Source: Solimonas sp. (GTDB lineage: Bacteria; Pseudomonadota; Gammaproteobacteria; Nevskiales; Nevskiaceae). Taken from it: 64,000 nt of DNA. The stretch spans positions 62,001 through 126,000 of the forward strand of contig JASBRP010000017.1 of the NCBI GenBank assembly GCA_030149365.1, written 5' to 3'. Shown here in pieces: positions 17,598 to 26,550 of this stretch. Made by a program: the position numbers and the translations under genes. Under the pieces are notes generated by a model, which saw only the letters and a list, made by a program, of their open reading frames with translations, was not told where the DNA came from and ran no database searches. Each line of letters opens with the position of its first letter. Within the stretch, counting starts at the first letter, position 1.

Positions 17598-18839
17598 TCA
17601 GGCTGCCGTGGTTTTCTTGGCGTGCTTGGCGCGGTAGTCGCCGAGGAACTTGGCGATACGGCCGATCGCCTCGCGCAGGTCCGGCTCGTGCGGCAGGAAC
17701 ACGATGCGGAAGTGATCCGGGTGCGGCCAGTTGAAGCCCGAACCCTGCACCAGCATCACCCGCGTGGCTTCCAGCAATTGCAGGAAGAACTGGCGATCAT
17801 CCTTGATCGGATAGACCTCCGGATCGAGCCGCGGGAACATGTAGAGCGCCGCCTCCGGCTTGACGCAGGTCACGCCCGGGATCGCCGTGATCAGTTCGTA
17901 GGCCAGGTCGCGCTGCCGGCGCAGGCGGCCGCCCTCGCTGACCAGGTCGTTGATGCTCTGGTAGCCGCCCAGCGCCGTCTGGATCGCCCACTGGCCCGGC
18001 ACGTTGGCGCAGAGCTTCATGTTGGCCAGCATGTTCAGGCCATCGATGTAGTCCGAGGCACCGGCCTTGTCTCCCGACACCACCATCCAGCCCGCGCGAT
18101 AGCCGCAGGCTCTATAACTCTTGGACAGCGAGTTGAAGGTCAGCGTCAGCACGTCGGTCGACAGGCTGCCCAGCGCGGTGTGGCGCACGCCTTCGTACAG
18201 CACCTTGTCGTAGACCTCGTCGGCCAGGATCACCAGCCCGTGCTCGCGGGCGATCTCCACGATCTCGCGCAGCACCTCGTCGGGATACACCACGCCCGTC
18301 GGGTTGTTCGGGTTGATGACCACGATACCCTTGGTGCGCGGCGTGATCTTGGCGCGGATATCGTTCAGGTCGGGAATCCAGCCCTTGGCCTCGTCGCAGA
18401 GGTAGTGCACCGGCTTGCCGCCCGACAGGCTCGCCACCGCCGTCCACAGCGGATAGTCCGGCGCCGGCAGCAACAGCTCGTCGCCATTGTCGAGCAGGGC
18501 CGTGGTCGCCATCGCGATCAGGTCGGAGGCGCCGTTGCCCAGGTAGACGTCCTCCAGCGTCACGCCCTGCACGCCCTGCGTCTGGGAGTAGTGCATCACC
18601 GCCTTGCGCGCAGCGAAGATGCCCTTGCTGTCCGAATATCCCGCCGAATTGGGCAGGTTGCGGATCATGTCCTGCTGGACTTCCTCGGGCGCATCGAAGC
18701 CGAACACGGCGAGGTTGCCGATGTTGAGCTTGATGAGCTGCTGCCCCTCGTCCTCCATCTGCTTGGCCCGATCCATGATGGGGCCGCGGATGTCGTAGAG
18801 GACATGAGCCAGCTTGCTCGATTTTCTTATGGCTTTCAT
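17598..18839 (-). CDS. alaA: Alanine/glutamate-pyruvate aminotransferase (AlaA-like)
   Basis: A 413-residue fold-type I PLP aminotransferase that converts pyruvate and glutamate to alanine and 2-oxoglutarate. The start is ATG 18839 ([20 protein letters not shown]). Conserved blocks are [49 protein letters not shown], the PLP lysine in [18 protein letters not shown], and a C-terminal [23 protein letters not shown]. All match the AlaA/YfbQ family closely. It is divergent from the GST gene across a 288-base GC-rich gap in which I see no element. Confidence 0.92.
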   Translation of the reverse strand: MKAIRKSSKLAHVLYDIRGPIMDRAKQMEDEGQQLIKLNIGNLAVFGFDAPEEVQQDMIRNLPNSAGYSDSKGIFAARKAVMHYSQTQGVQGVTLEDVYLGNGASDLIAMATTALLDNGDELLLPAPDYPLWTAVASLSGGKPVHYLCDEAKGWIPDLNDIRAKITPRTKGIVVINPNNPTGVVYPDEVLREIVEIAREHGLVILADEVYDKVLYEGVRHTALGSLSTDVLTLTFNSLSKSYRACGYRAGWMVVSGDKAGASDYIDGLNMLANMKLCANVPGQWAIQTALGGYQSINDLVSEGGRLRRQRDLAYELITAIPGVTCVKPEAALYMFPRLDPEVYPIKDDRQFFLQLLEATRVMLVQGSGFNWPHPDHFRIVFLPHEPDLREAIGRIAKFLGDYRAKHAKKTTAA

Positions 18840-19127
18840 GGGGCTATCTTGCAACGAAAGGCGCGCATCATAAAGCGGAACCGCCCGCCGCGCCCTGCCC
18901 CGCGCGCAAATGCCAGCCCCGGCACGAGCAGGCCCGGCGGCCCCTGCTCCACCCCGCCCGGCCAGCCGGCCGGAAAGCCCCGTGGGCGGCGCCGCCGCGA
19001 TCATTGCGCCCGGCGCAACAATGAAGTGCCAAGCCCGGTGATTCTCGCCGCGGCCTCCCTGGGCGAACCTGCATGGGCAGGACGGGACCCGCTCCCGCCA
19101 CCCCACCAGACCCACCAGGAACCCGCC

Positions 19128-19745
19128 ATGAAGCTCTATCACCACCCCCTCTCCGGCCACGCCCACCGCGCCCGCCTGTTCGTCTCCCTGCTGGGCCTGC
19201 CCCACGAACTGATCGAAGTGGACCTGAAGGCCGGCGCCCACAAGAAGCCGGACTTCCTCGCCCTCAACCGCTTCGGCCAGGTGCCGGTGCTGGACGACAA
19301 CGGCACGGTCGTGTCGGACTCCAACGCCATCCTCGTCTATCTGGCCAGCAAGCATGCCCGCCGGGACTGGCTGCCGCAGGACGCCGCCGGCGCCGCGGAA
19401 GTGCAGCGCTGGCTGTCCGTGGCCGCAGGCGAGATCGCCTACGGCCCGGCGGCGGCCCGCCTGGTCACCGTGTTCGGCGCCCGCTTCAACCCGGAGGAAG
19501 TGATCGGCCGGGCACACGCCATCCTCGGCAAGCTGGAGGACCACCTGGACGGCCGCGACTGGCTGGCCGCCGGGCACCCCACCATCGCCGACGTCGCCCT
19601 GTACAGCTACGTCGCCCGGGCACCGGAAGGCAACGTGGACCTGTCGGGCTACCCGCGCGTGAATGCCTTCCTGCGCCGCATCGAGGCCCTGCCGGGTTTC
19701 GTGCCCTTCGTGAAGACCCCGGCCGGCCTCGAGGCCGCAGCCTGA
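19128..19745 (+). CDS. Glutathione S-transferase
   Basis: A 205-residue GST. The N-terminal thioredoxin-like domain ([42 protein letters not shown]) contains the cis-proline in QVPVL and the glutathione-binding SDSNAI. The helical C-terminal domain has the conserved ADVALYSYV segment. It would conjugate or reduce electrophiles using glutathione in the cytoplasm. It begins a plus-strand run of five genes (GST, flavin/iron-sulfur fusion, AhpD-like, small ORF, LysR), which suggests a redox or detoxification unit. Confidence 0.9.
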   Translation: MKLYHHPLSGHAHRARLFVSLLGLPHELIEVDLKAGAHKKPDFLALNRFGQVPVLDDNGTVVSDSNAILVYLASKHARRDWLPQDAAGAAEVQRWLSVAAGEIAYGPAAARLVTVFGARFNPEEVIGRAHAILGKLEDHLDGRDWLAAGHPTIADVALYSYVARAPEGNVDLSGYPRVNAFLRRIEALPGFVPFVKTPAGLEAAA

Positions 19746-19804
19746 AAGCCGGGCCGGGCGCGTCCCCACGCGCCCGGCCCCCTCGGCAAACCCGGAGCAC
19801 GACC

Positions 19805-21880
19805 ATGACCGACCAAGCGCCCCCGCAGGAACTCGCCACCTGGCACGCCGGAGAGAAGGCCATCCAGGAATCGCTGGGCGTCGCCGAGCGGATGGAGTCG
19901 GTCGGCAAGCGCGTGATCCGCAACTACATGCCGGACCAGCACCGCGAGTTCTACGCGCAGGTTCCGTTCATCGTGCTGGGCAGCGTGGACGCCCAGGGAG
20001 ACGCCTGGGCCACCCTGCTGGAAGGCTCGCCTGGGTTCATCTCCTCGCCCACGCCGGCCACGCTGGCGATCCAGGCGCGCCGCAATCCCCAGGACCCGGC
20101 CAGTCGCGGCATGGAGGCGGGAGACGCCATCGGACTGCTAGGCATCGAGCTGCACACGCGCCGCCGCAACCGCGTGAACGGCATCCTCGGCCCCTCGCAG
20201 GACGGCAGCCTGCAGTTCACCGTGGACCAGAGCTTCGGCAACTGCCCCCAGTACATCCAGCTGCGGGACCACGCCTTCCTGCGCGATCCCGATGCCGACT
20301 TCCACGGCGAGGTCCTGGCCAGCCCCGGCATCGACCCCGCCGCCCGCGCCATGATCGAGGCCGCCGACGCCTTCTTCGTCGCCTCCTATGCCGACCGCGA
20401 AAGCCGCCGCCAGGTCGACGTCTCCCATCGCGGCGGCAAGGCGGGCTTCGTGCGGGTGGCGCGGGACGGCACGCTCACCATTCCCGACTTCGCCGGCAAC
20501 CTGTTCTTCAACACGCTCGGCAACATCCTGCTCAACGGCAAGGCCGGGCTGGTGTTCGTGGATTTTGTCAGCGGCGACCTGCTGCAGATGACGGGCGAGG
20601 CCCAGGTCATCCTGGACTCGCCGGAGATCGCCGCCTTCCAGGGCGCCGAACGGCTCTGGAGCTTCCGCGCCACGCAGGTCCTGCGCCGCCCCGGTGCCCT
20701 GGCCCTGCGCTGGCGCTTCCAGCAGGACGGCTGGTCGCCCAATTCCCTGATGACCGGAGACTGGAGCCAGGCCGCCGGCCGCGTGCAGGCCGTGGCGCTG
20801 GCCGCGCGCTGGCGCCCGTTCGAGATCACCGGCATCGTCGATGAAAGCCGCTCCATCCGATCCTTCCATCTGCAGCCCAAGGACGGCGCCGGGCGGCTGC
20901 CCCACGAAGCCGGCCAGCAACTGCCGATCCGCCTGGTGATCCCGGGCTTGGAAAAACCCGTCATCCGCAGCTACACGATCTCGGCCGCACCCTCCGACGG
21001 CGCCTACCGCATCAGCGTCAAGCGCGACGGACTGGCCTCGCAGCACCTGCATGACCATGTGCGCGTGGGCGACATCATCGAGGCACGGGCACCGGCCGGC
21101 GCCTTCACCATCGACGCCCACCAGAAGCGGCCGGCCGTGCTGCTGGCAGCCGGCGTCGGCATCACGCCCATGATCGCCATGCTGCGCCACCTGGTCTACG
21201 AAGGCCTGCGCACCCGCGGCATCCGTCCGGCCGTGCTGTTCCACGCCGCACGCAGCCTGGCAGAGCGCCCTTTCGATCGCGAGCTCGCGGACCTGTCCCA
21301 GGCCGCCGGCGGCGCCATCCGCAACGTGCGCGTGCTCAGCAAGGTCGAGGGAGCCCGGCAAGGCACCGACTACGACGCCGCGGGCCGCATCGACATGGCG
21401 CTGCTCGGCGAGTTCCTGCCCTTCGGCAGCTACGACTTCTACCTCTGCGGGCCGGCTTCGTTCACACAGGATCTCTACGACGCCCTGCGCGACTACGGCA
21501 TCCCGGACGAGCGCATCCACGCCGAGGCCTTCGGCCCGTCGTCGCTGCAGAGGACCCAGCCGGCCGTTGCGCTGGCAGCGCCACTGCCGCCGCCGGCTAG
21601 CAGCCCGGTATCGGTGGTCTTCACCGCATCCGCCAAGGAAGCGCGCTGGACACCGGAGTCCGGCAGCCTGCTCGAGCTGGCCGAGCTGCGCGGCCTCTCG
21701 CCCGAGTTCAGTTGCCGCAGCGGCAGCTGCGGCTCCTGCCGCACGCGCCTGCTGTCCGGCTCCGTCACCTACCTGAAGCAGACCACCGCCGCCATCGGCG
21801 AGGGCGAGGTCCTGCTCTGCTGCGCCGCGCCCGCGGCGCCGGCACCGGGGCAGGAAAACCGCATCCAGCTCGCGCTCTGA
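19805..21880 (+). CDS. PNPOx-like / ferredoxin reductase / 2Fe-2S ferredoxin fusion
   Basis: A 691-residue three-part protein. Residues 1 to about 335 form a pyridoxamine 5'-phosphate-oxidase-like FMN-binding split barrel (VPFIVLGSVDAQGDAWATLLEG, RNRVNGI, GNCPQYIQ, IPDFAGNLFFNTLGNIL). The middle is an FNR-type reductase: RSYTISAAPSDGAYRISVKR for FAD, GVGITPMIAML for NAD(P)H, and FYLCGPASF. The last 80 residues are a plant-type ferredoxin with ligands in FSCRSGSCGSCRTRL and a late LLCC. Electrons would run from NAD(P)H through FAD and 2Fe-2S to the FMN domain. The start is ATG 19805. The substrate is unknown. Confidence 0.9.
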   Translation: MTDQAPPQELATWHAGEKAIQESLGVAERMESVGKRVIRNYMPDQHREFYAQVPFIVLGSVDAQGDAWATLLEGSPGFISSPTPATLAIQARRNPQDPASRGMEAGDAIGLLGIELHTRRRNRVNGILGPSQDGSLQFTVDQSFGNCPQYIQLRDHAFLRDPDADFHGEVLASPGIDPAARAMIEAADAFFVASYADRESRRQVDVSHRGGKAGFVRVARDGTLTIPDFAGNLFFNTLGNILLNGKAGLVFVDFVSGDLLQMTGEAQVILDSPEIAAFQGAERLWSFRATQVLRRPGALALRWRFQQDGWSPNSLMTGDWSQAAGRVQAVALAARWRPFEITGIVDESRSIRSFHLQPKDGAGRLPHEAGQQLPIRLVIPGLEKPVIRSYTISAAPSDGAYRISVKRDGLASQHLHDHVRVGDIIEARAPAGAFTIDAHQKRPAVLLAAGVGITPMIAMLRHLVYEGLRTRGIRPAVLFHAARSLAERPFDRELADLSQAAGGAIRNVRVLSKVEGARQGTDYDAAGRIDMALLGEFLPFGSYDFYLCGPASFTQDLYDALRDYGIPDERIHAEAFGPSSLQRTQPAVALAAPLPPPASSPVSVVFTASAKEARWTPESGSLLELAELRGLSPEFSCRSGSCGSCRTRLLSGSVTYLKQTTAAIGEGEVLLCCAAPAAPAPGQENRIQLAL

Positions 21881-21910
21881 AATGTCGGTCCTGCCCGAAC
21901 AGCCCGGCCC

Positions 21911-22240
21911 ATGAAGAACCACCGCATGAACACCACCGACCTCGATGAACGCACGCAGATGTCCATCGAGCTGGCGATGACCGCCGCCTCGCAAGAGGCA
22001 TCGCTCCATCCGCAGCAGGACGTCCAGGCCCGGGCGCTGGGAATGTCCGGCGCGGAGATCGACGCCGCGCGCCATGGCGGCAGCTTCGACGCACGCATCG
22101 CCATCGCGGTGGCCCTGGCCACGGCCGCAGGCCAGGACTCGCAGCGGCATCGCGAACAGGTCGTGCGGGCACTGCGCGCAGGGCTCAGCGAGCAGGCCTG
22201 CCGCGACATCCAGGCGCTCGCCGCCCGCTATCAGCACTGA
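21911..22240 (+). CDS. AhpD-like / carboxymuconolactone decarboxylase-fold small protein
   Basis: A 109-residue protein (ATG 21911; ATG 21926 is an alternative). The pattern LHPQQDVQARALGMSGAEIDAARHGGSFDARIAIAVALATAAGQ follows the helical repeat of the CMD/AhpD fold. The redox-active CXXC pair of AhpD is absent: no Cys-x-x-Cys is present, only one late Cys. It is therefore probably a structural or ligand-binding member rather than a peroxidase. It starts 30 bases after the fusion gene and should be co-transcribed with it. Confidence 0.7.
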   Translation: MKNHRMNTTDLDERTQMSIELAMTAASQEASLHPQQDVQARALGMSGAEIDAARHGGSFDARIAIAVALATAAGQDSQRHREQVVRALRAGLSEQACRDIQALAARYQH

Positions 22241-22257
22241 ACCACGGGAGAATAACC

Positions 22258-22461
22258 ATGTCACCCGCCGCAACCCTCGTCGCACCGCTCACGAGCCCGC
22301 CCCTCCACCAAACCCTGTGGGCCTGCCTGAGGGCATGGCCGCGCCGCAGCCCCGCGCCGCCGAGCCGTTATCATGAGCCGCCGCCAGCGGATGCCTACCG
22401 GGCCATCCTGGAGTGCGATCCGGCGGTACAGCCGGAAACGCTGGCGCGCCTGTACTGGTAG
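22258..22461 (+). CDS. Small hypothetical protein
   Basis: A 67-residue frame with a plausible GGGAGAA ribosome binding site 6 bases before ATG 22258, filling the space between the AhpD-like gene and LysR. It is rich in proline, alanine and tryptophan (WACLRAWPRRSPAPPSR) and has an acidic end (AILECDPAVQPETLARLYW). No family is recognised. Its position in a tight run supports it being real, but its short length and composition leave doubt. Confidence 0.45.
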   Translation: MSPAATLVAPLTSPPLHQTLWACLRAWPRRSPAPPSRYHEPPPADAYRAILECDPAVQPETLARLYW

Positions 22462-22481
22462 CCGCTATCGAGGGGAAACGG

Positions 22482-23372
22482 ATGGATCGCTGGCAAGCGA
22501 TGCGTATTTTCGTGAAGGTCGCGGAGACGGAGAGCTTCGCCGAGGCGGCGCGCCACCTGCACATGAGCGCCCCGGCCATCACCCGCGCCGTCGCGGCGCT
22601 GGAAGAGCTGGTCGGCGCCCGGCTGTTCGTCCGCACCACGCGCTCGGTCAAGCTCACCGACGCCGGCGCCCGCTACTTCGAGGACTGCCGCAGGATCCTG
22701 TCGGACATCGCGGAAGCCGAGGCCTCGGCCGCCGGTGCTGCCGCCAGGCCCTCCGGCACGCTCACCGTCACCGCACCGGCCCTGTTCGGCCACATGTACG
22801 TGCTGCCGGTGGTGCTGGAGTACGTCGATGCCCATGCCTCGGTAACCGCACGGACCTTCTTCATCGACCGCCCCGTCAACATGATCGAGGAAGGCATCGA
22901 CGTCGCGGTCCGCATCGGCCACCTGGCGGATTCCGGCTTCACCGCCATCCCGGTGGGATCGGTGCGACGGGTGCTCTGCGGCTCCCCGGACTACTTCGCG
23001 AAGCACGGCATCCCGCGCACGCCGGCCGAGCTGCGCGAGCATCGCATCGCCGCGTCCACCAGCGCCTGGTCCTCGCCGGAGTGGCGTTTCGCCCAGGACC
23101 AGCGCGTCACCGTCCACCCCGCCCTGCAGACCAACTCCAACGAAGCGGCCATCGCGGCCGCCACCGCCGGCTGGGGCATGACCCGCGTGCTCAACTACCA
23201 GATCGGCCCGGCCCTGCTGGAAGGCAAGCTGCAGATCGTGCTGGGTGACTACGAGGAGCCGGCGCTGCCGATCCACGTCCTCTACCCGGAAGGGCGCCAT
23301 GCCTCCGCCAAGGTCCGGGCCTTCGTCGATCTGGCCGTCGAGCGCCTGCGGGCCAACCGCCTGCTGAACTGA
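22482..23372 (+). CDS. LysR-family transcriptional regulator
   Basis: A 296-residue regulator from ATG 22482. The N-terminal winged helix is typical (MRIFVKVAETESFAEAARHLHMSAPAITRAVAALEELVGARLFVRTTR). The substrate-binding domain follows, with GTLTVTAPALFGHMYVLPVVLEY and MIEEGIDVAVRIGHLADSG as in the DsdC/PecT-type subgroup acting on redox or detoxification genes. It lies at the end of the GST/fusion run on the same strand, which suggests, but does not prove, control of that cluster. The effector is unknown. Confidence 0.92.
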   Translation: MDRWQAMRIFVKVAETESFAEAARHLHMSAPAITRAVAALEELVGARLFVRTTRSVKLTDAGARYFEDCRRILSDIAEAEASAAGAAARPSGTLTVTAPALFGHMYVLPVVLEYVDAHASVTARTFFIDRPVNMIEEGIDVAVRIGHLADSGFTAIPVGSVRRVLCGSPDYFAKHGIPRTPAELREHRIAASTSAWSSPEWRFAQDQRVTVHPALQTNSNEAAIAAATAGWGMTRVLNYQIGPALLEGKLQIVLGDYEEPALPIHVLYPEGRHASAKVRAFVDLAVERLRANRLLN

Positions 23373-23382
23373 AGCCGCCGCG

Positions 23383-25113
23383 CTAGGCGCCGGGGAAGAC
23401 CCGGTCCAGATGCCACTCCAGCGCCGGCAGCGGCAGGGCGCCGGCGTCCAGGATCGCCGCGTGGAAATCGCGGTAGTCGAAGCGCTCCTTCATGCGCGCA
23501 CGCACGTTCTCGCGCATCCGCAGCAGGTCCTCGTCGCCCAGCTTGTAGGCCAGCGACTGCGCGGGGATGCCGCAGGAGTAACGCAGCGTGTCGGACTCGA
23601 TCTCGGCCTCGGCGCAGAGCGTGTGCTCGCGCAGGTAGTCCTTGGCCCGTTCCCAGCTCCAGCCCAGCGCATTCATGCCGGTATCCACCACCAGGCGGCA
23701 GGTCAGGAAGGCGTCCATGCACAGGCGGCCATAGCGGTCGTGCGGATCGTCGTAGAGCCCCATCTCGCCGGTCAGCGTCGCGGAGTATTCCGCCCAGGCT
23801 TCGTTGAAGGCATTCACCGAGGCGTTGCGCCGCAGCGGCAGCAGGGCCTCGTTGTCGCGCTGCAGCGTCAGGTGCAGGTGATGGCCCGGCACCAGCTCGT
23901 GGAACACCAGCGAGGCCGCGGCAATGACGGCCAGGCTGTCGAGCTTGCCGCCGTTGTAGTGATACAGCCCACGGGGCTCCTCGGGCACGGGAGGGTGGTA
24001 GAAGCCCCAGGTCATGCTGCCTTCCAGCGCCGGGTCCAGGCGCACCAGGTCGTAGGCATAGGCCGAGCGCTGGTGGAAGAACTCGTCGAAGCGCTGCTCG
24101 ATGCCGTCCTTGTGCCGGCGCATGCGCTCGCCGATGTCGTCGGCCGAGGTCGCCACCGCGCCGGGCTGGCGCCGCAGGTAGTCCGCGAAGTCGGCTGCCG
24201 ATCCCGTAAAGCCGAGCTGCTCGCGCAGGGCCGCCATCTCCGCCTGGATGCGCGCCATGCGCGCATGGCCGGCCGCATGCACCTGCTCCGCGCTGAACTC
24301 ACGCGTGGTGTGCTGGCGCAGCAGCCAGGCATACGCTTGCCTGCCGCCGGGAAGCTTGTCCATGCCCACCTCGGCCGGAGCGAGTCGCTCGTACTCGGCA
24401 TCGAGCTGGGAGATCATCGCATCGAAGGCCGGCAGCACCCCCTGTTCGACACGCCGCGCGATCTCGGCCGCCAGCGCGCCCGCATCCTTCAATGCCGCCA
24501 GGCGTTCCGCCGCCACCGGATACACCGCCTGCGCCGTCGATCTCAGGCGCTGCAGCAGCGTCCGCACCGCCGGTAGCTGCGGCTGGTGGATGCGGATACC
24601 GCGCTGCGCCTGGCCGGCGGTGCGCTCGTGGATCTGCCACAGCATCCGCGTGATGTCCGCCAGCAAGGTCAGGTAGCGCTCGCCGTCGCCGTCCTTGTCG
24701 AAGGCAAAGCCGGCGACCGTGGGGTTGATCGAGCTGAACAGGTAGCCACCCGTATACGCGGTCTGCGCAAAGGGGCCGTAGAACAGCGAGCAGGTGGGGT
24801 CGATCGCCACCCAGTAATGCTCGGCATCCTGGCTCCAGCTGTTCGCGTAGTAGCGCACCAGCTTGCTGCTCAGCGCCCAGTCGTGGGGCAGCGTGTCGTC
24901 GTCGACCGTGTCCAGCAGCTCCAGTATCTTCGCGCCCATGGCGGCGCGACGCTGCGCGCCCTCGAAGCTGAGATCCGGCAGGCGGCCGTCCAGCGGCGCT
25001 CCCCGCTCCCGCTGAGGGAAGAAGTCGTTGCCGATGTGGCCCCAGGCCAGGTCCACCGCGCGGCTGACCGTGCTGAGAGCCTGCTCCGGCGGTGTCAAGC
25101 GATAGCGTGCCAT
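23383..25113 (-). CDS. DUF885 family protein (metallopeptidase-like)
   Basis: A 576-residue protein from ATG 25113, with no signal peptide. DUF885 proteins are zinc-metallopeptidase-like carboxypeptidases. The metal motif is HELVPGHHLH, with a second glutamate in FNEAWAEYSATL. The C-terminal SCGIPAQSLAYKLGDEDLLRMRENVRA block is the family signature. It is the last gene of a minus-strand run (S9 peptidase, SCP2-like, dipeptidase, DUF885), starting 9 bases after the dipeptidase stop. It likely degrades peptides in the cytoplasm. A paralogue is at 38093-39787. Confidence 0.9.
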   Translation of the reverse strand: MARYRLTPPEQALSTVSRAVDLAWGHIGNDFFPQRERGAPLDGRLPDLSFEGAQRRAAMGAKILELLDTVDDDTLPHDWALSSKLVRYYANSWSQDAEHYWVAIDPTCSLFYGPFAQTAYTGGYLFSSINPTVAGFAFDKDGDGERYLTLLADITRMLWQIHERTAGQAQRGIRIHQPQLPAVRTLLQRLRSTAQAVYPVAAERLAALKDAGALAAEIARRVEQGVLPAFDAMISQLDAEYERLAPAEVGMDKLPGGRQAYAWLLRQHTTREFSAEQVHAAGHARMARIQAEMAALREQLGFTGSAADFADYLRRQPGAVATSADDIGERMRRHKDGIEQRFDEFFHQRSAYAYDLVRLDPALEGSMTWGFYHPPVPEEPRGLYHYNGGKLDSLAVIAAASLVFHELVPGHHLHLTLQRDNEALLPLRRNASVNAFNEAWAEYSATLTGEMGLYDDPHDRYGRLCMDAFLTCRLVVDTGMNALGWSWERAKDYLREHTLCAEAEIESDTLRYSCGIPAQSLAYKLGDEDLLRMRENVRARMKERFDYRDFHAAILDAGALPLPALEWHLDRVFPGA

Positions 25114-25121
25114 GTACTTCC

Positions 25122-26111
25122 CTATTTCCAGACCGCGCGGGCGACGCGCAGGTTGTTGGCGCCGAGGAATCCGCCCAGCTCGGCATCGCTCCAGCCGCCG
25201 GCCAGCAGGGCCTCGGCAATCACCGGGATGCGCTCCGGCTCCACCATGCGGATGCCGGCTCCGTAGCCCAGCGCCGGCGGGAAGATTTGCGGATTGCCGG
25301 TGACGAAGTCGTCCAGCTCCTGGCGATCGAAGACGTAATCCAGGCCAATGCCGACGTGCTGCGGGCCGACCAGGTCGGCGACGTAGCGCACGTGGCGCAG
25401 GTAGGTCTCGGTGGAATTGTCGTTGTCGCCCAGGAACAGGCCGATGCCGTTGATGTTGACCACGCCGCCGCTGGCCGCGCAGGCGCGGATCAGCTCGTCG
25501 CTGATATTGCGGGGGTGATCGTGGACCGCGCGCGGATTGGAGTGCGAGAAGATCACCGGCTGCTGGATGTAGTCGATGGCCTCGCGCGCGGTGCGGGCAC
25601 CGGTGTGGGTGCAGCACAACACCATGCCGCAGTCCTTCATGGCATCGATCACGCGCCGGCCCTGCGCCGTGAGGCCGATATCCTCGTCCTGGCAACCGCC
25701 TGCCAGCTTGTTGTTCTGGTTGTAGGCCAGCAGCATCCAGCGCACGCCCAGTGCGTAGAGCCGCGGCACCAGCGAGGGATCGTCCTGCACCGGGATGCCG
25801 CCTTCCATGTCGAAGAACACCGCCAGCTTGCCCTCGCGTTGGGCCCGCTCGATGTCATACACGCTGGAGCCGACGATGTAGTGCTGTGGCCGTTCCGACA
25901 GCCAGCCGCGGATGGACGCCAGCATCTCGAACGGCCGCAGGATGGCGTCGCAGTCGCAGCTGACGTTGAGGATCACGACCGTGGCGCCCGCCGCGCGGTG
26001 GCGCTCCAGTTGCGGCAGGAAATTCTGGTCGTCGGGTCGCAGCGGCATGCAGGCGTGGTTGTCCCACACCAGGCGGCGGTCGGTCAGCGGCTGGGTTTGA
26101 GCGTGGCCCAT
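25122..26111 (-). CDS. Membrane dipeptidase family (M19) peptidase
   Basis: A 329-residue amidohydrolase-fold peptidase. Motifs: WDNHACMP for the first metal histidine, MEGG for the bridging glutamate, CTHTG and FSHSNPRAVHDHPRNI (the renal-dipeptidase signature region), and GIGLDYVFD. This predicts a zinc dipeptidase cleaving L-X-L/D-X dipeptides. No signal peptide is seen from ATG 26111. It is operonic with the S9 peptidase upstream and DUF885 downstream. The first motif, DNH, differs from the usual DGHND, so the metal set should be confirmed. Confidence 0.88.
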   Translation of the reverse strand: MGHAQTQPLTDRRLVWDNHACMPLRPDDQNFLPQLERHRAAGATVVILNVSCDCDAILRPFEMLASIRGWLSERPQHYIVGSSVYDIERAQREGKLAVFFDMEGGIPVQDDPSLVPRLYALGVRWMLLAYNQNNKLAGGCQDEDIGLTAQGRRVIDAMKDCGMVLCCTHTGARTAREAIDYIQQPVIFSHSNPRAVHDHPRNISDELIRACAASGGVVNINGIGLFLGDNDNSTETYLRHVRYVADLVGPQHVGIGLDYVFDRQELDDFVTGNPQIFPPALGYGAGIRMVEPERIPVIAEALLAGGWSDAELGGFLGANNLRVARAVWK

Positions 26112-26151
26112 GATGTCCTTGCGGGAGGTTGAGGGGACTGACCGGTCGCGG

Positions 26152-26550
26152 TCAGGGCACCCGGATTTCGGTATCGAGCGTGGCGGCACGGCCCGCCGCC
26201 TGGAAGGCCGCGTCGATGGCTTTCATGCCCTCCGCTCCGGACAGGGTCACCGGCTCGCTGCCCGGTTCCTCCCCGGCCTTGCTGCGGCGCATGAACTCCA
26301 TCATGGCGCGGTACTCGCCCTTGAGCAGAATGCCGGCCGGCTGCGCCGGCGGCTGCAGGCTGAAGGAAACGCCCTGGGCCGGATCGAAGCTCATCGTCCA
26401 CCACACGGTCTGCTCGCCGTGCGCAAGCTCGTAGACCATGTCCCAGCGCCGGTCCAGCTTGGCGCATTCGGCCTGGCTCAGCGGATCGGCGGCCAGCAGC
26501 TCGTTCATGCGGGCCACGTGCTCCGGCGACATGAAGACCAGCTTGCTCAT
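26152..26550 (-). CDS. SCP2-sterol-binding-like small protein
   Basis: A 132-residue soluble protein whose start overlaps the S9 peptidase stop by 4 bases (ATGA), indicating translational coupling. The pattern WDMVYELAHGEQTVWWTMSFDPAQGVSFSLQPPAQPAGILLKGEYRAMMEFMRRSKAGEE resembles SCP2-like lipid-binding domains (strand, a G-D/E-Y turn, then a helix before a G). The assignment is by pattern only. Its role in a peptidase operon is unclear; it might bind a lipidated or hydrophobic substrate. Confidence 0.6.
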   Translation of the reverse strand: MSKLVFMSPEHVARMNELLAADPLSQAECAKLDRRWDMVYELAHGEQTVWWTMSFDPAQGVSFSLQPPAQPAGILLKGEYRAMMEFMRRSKAGEEPGSEPVTLSGAEGMKAIDAAFQAAGRAATLDTEIRVP

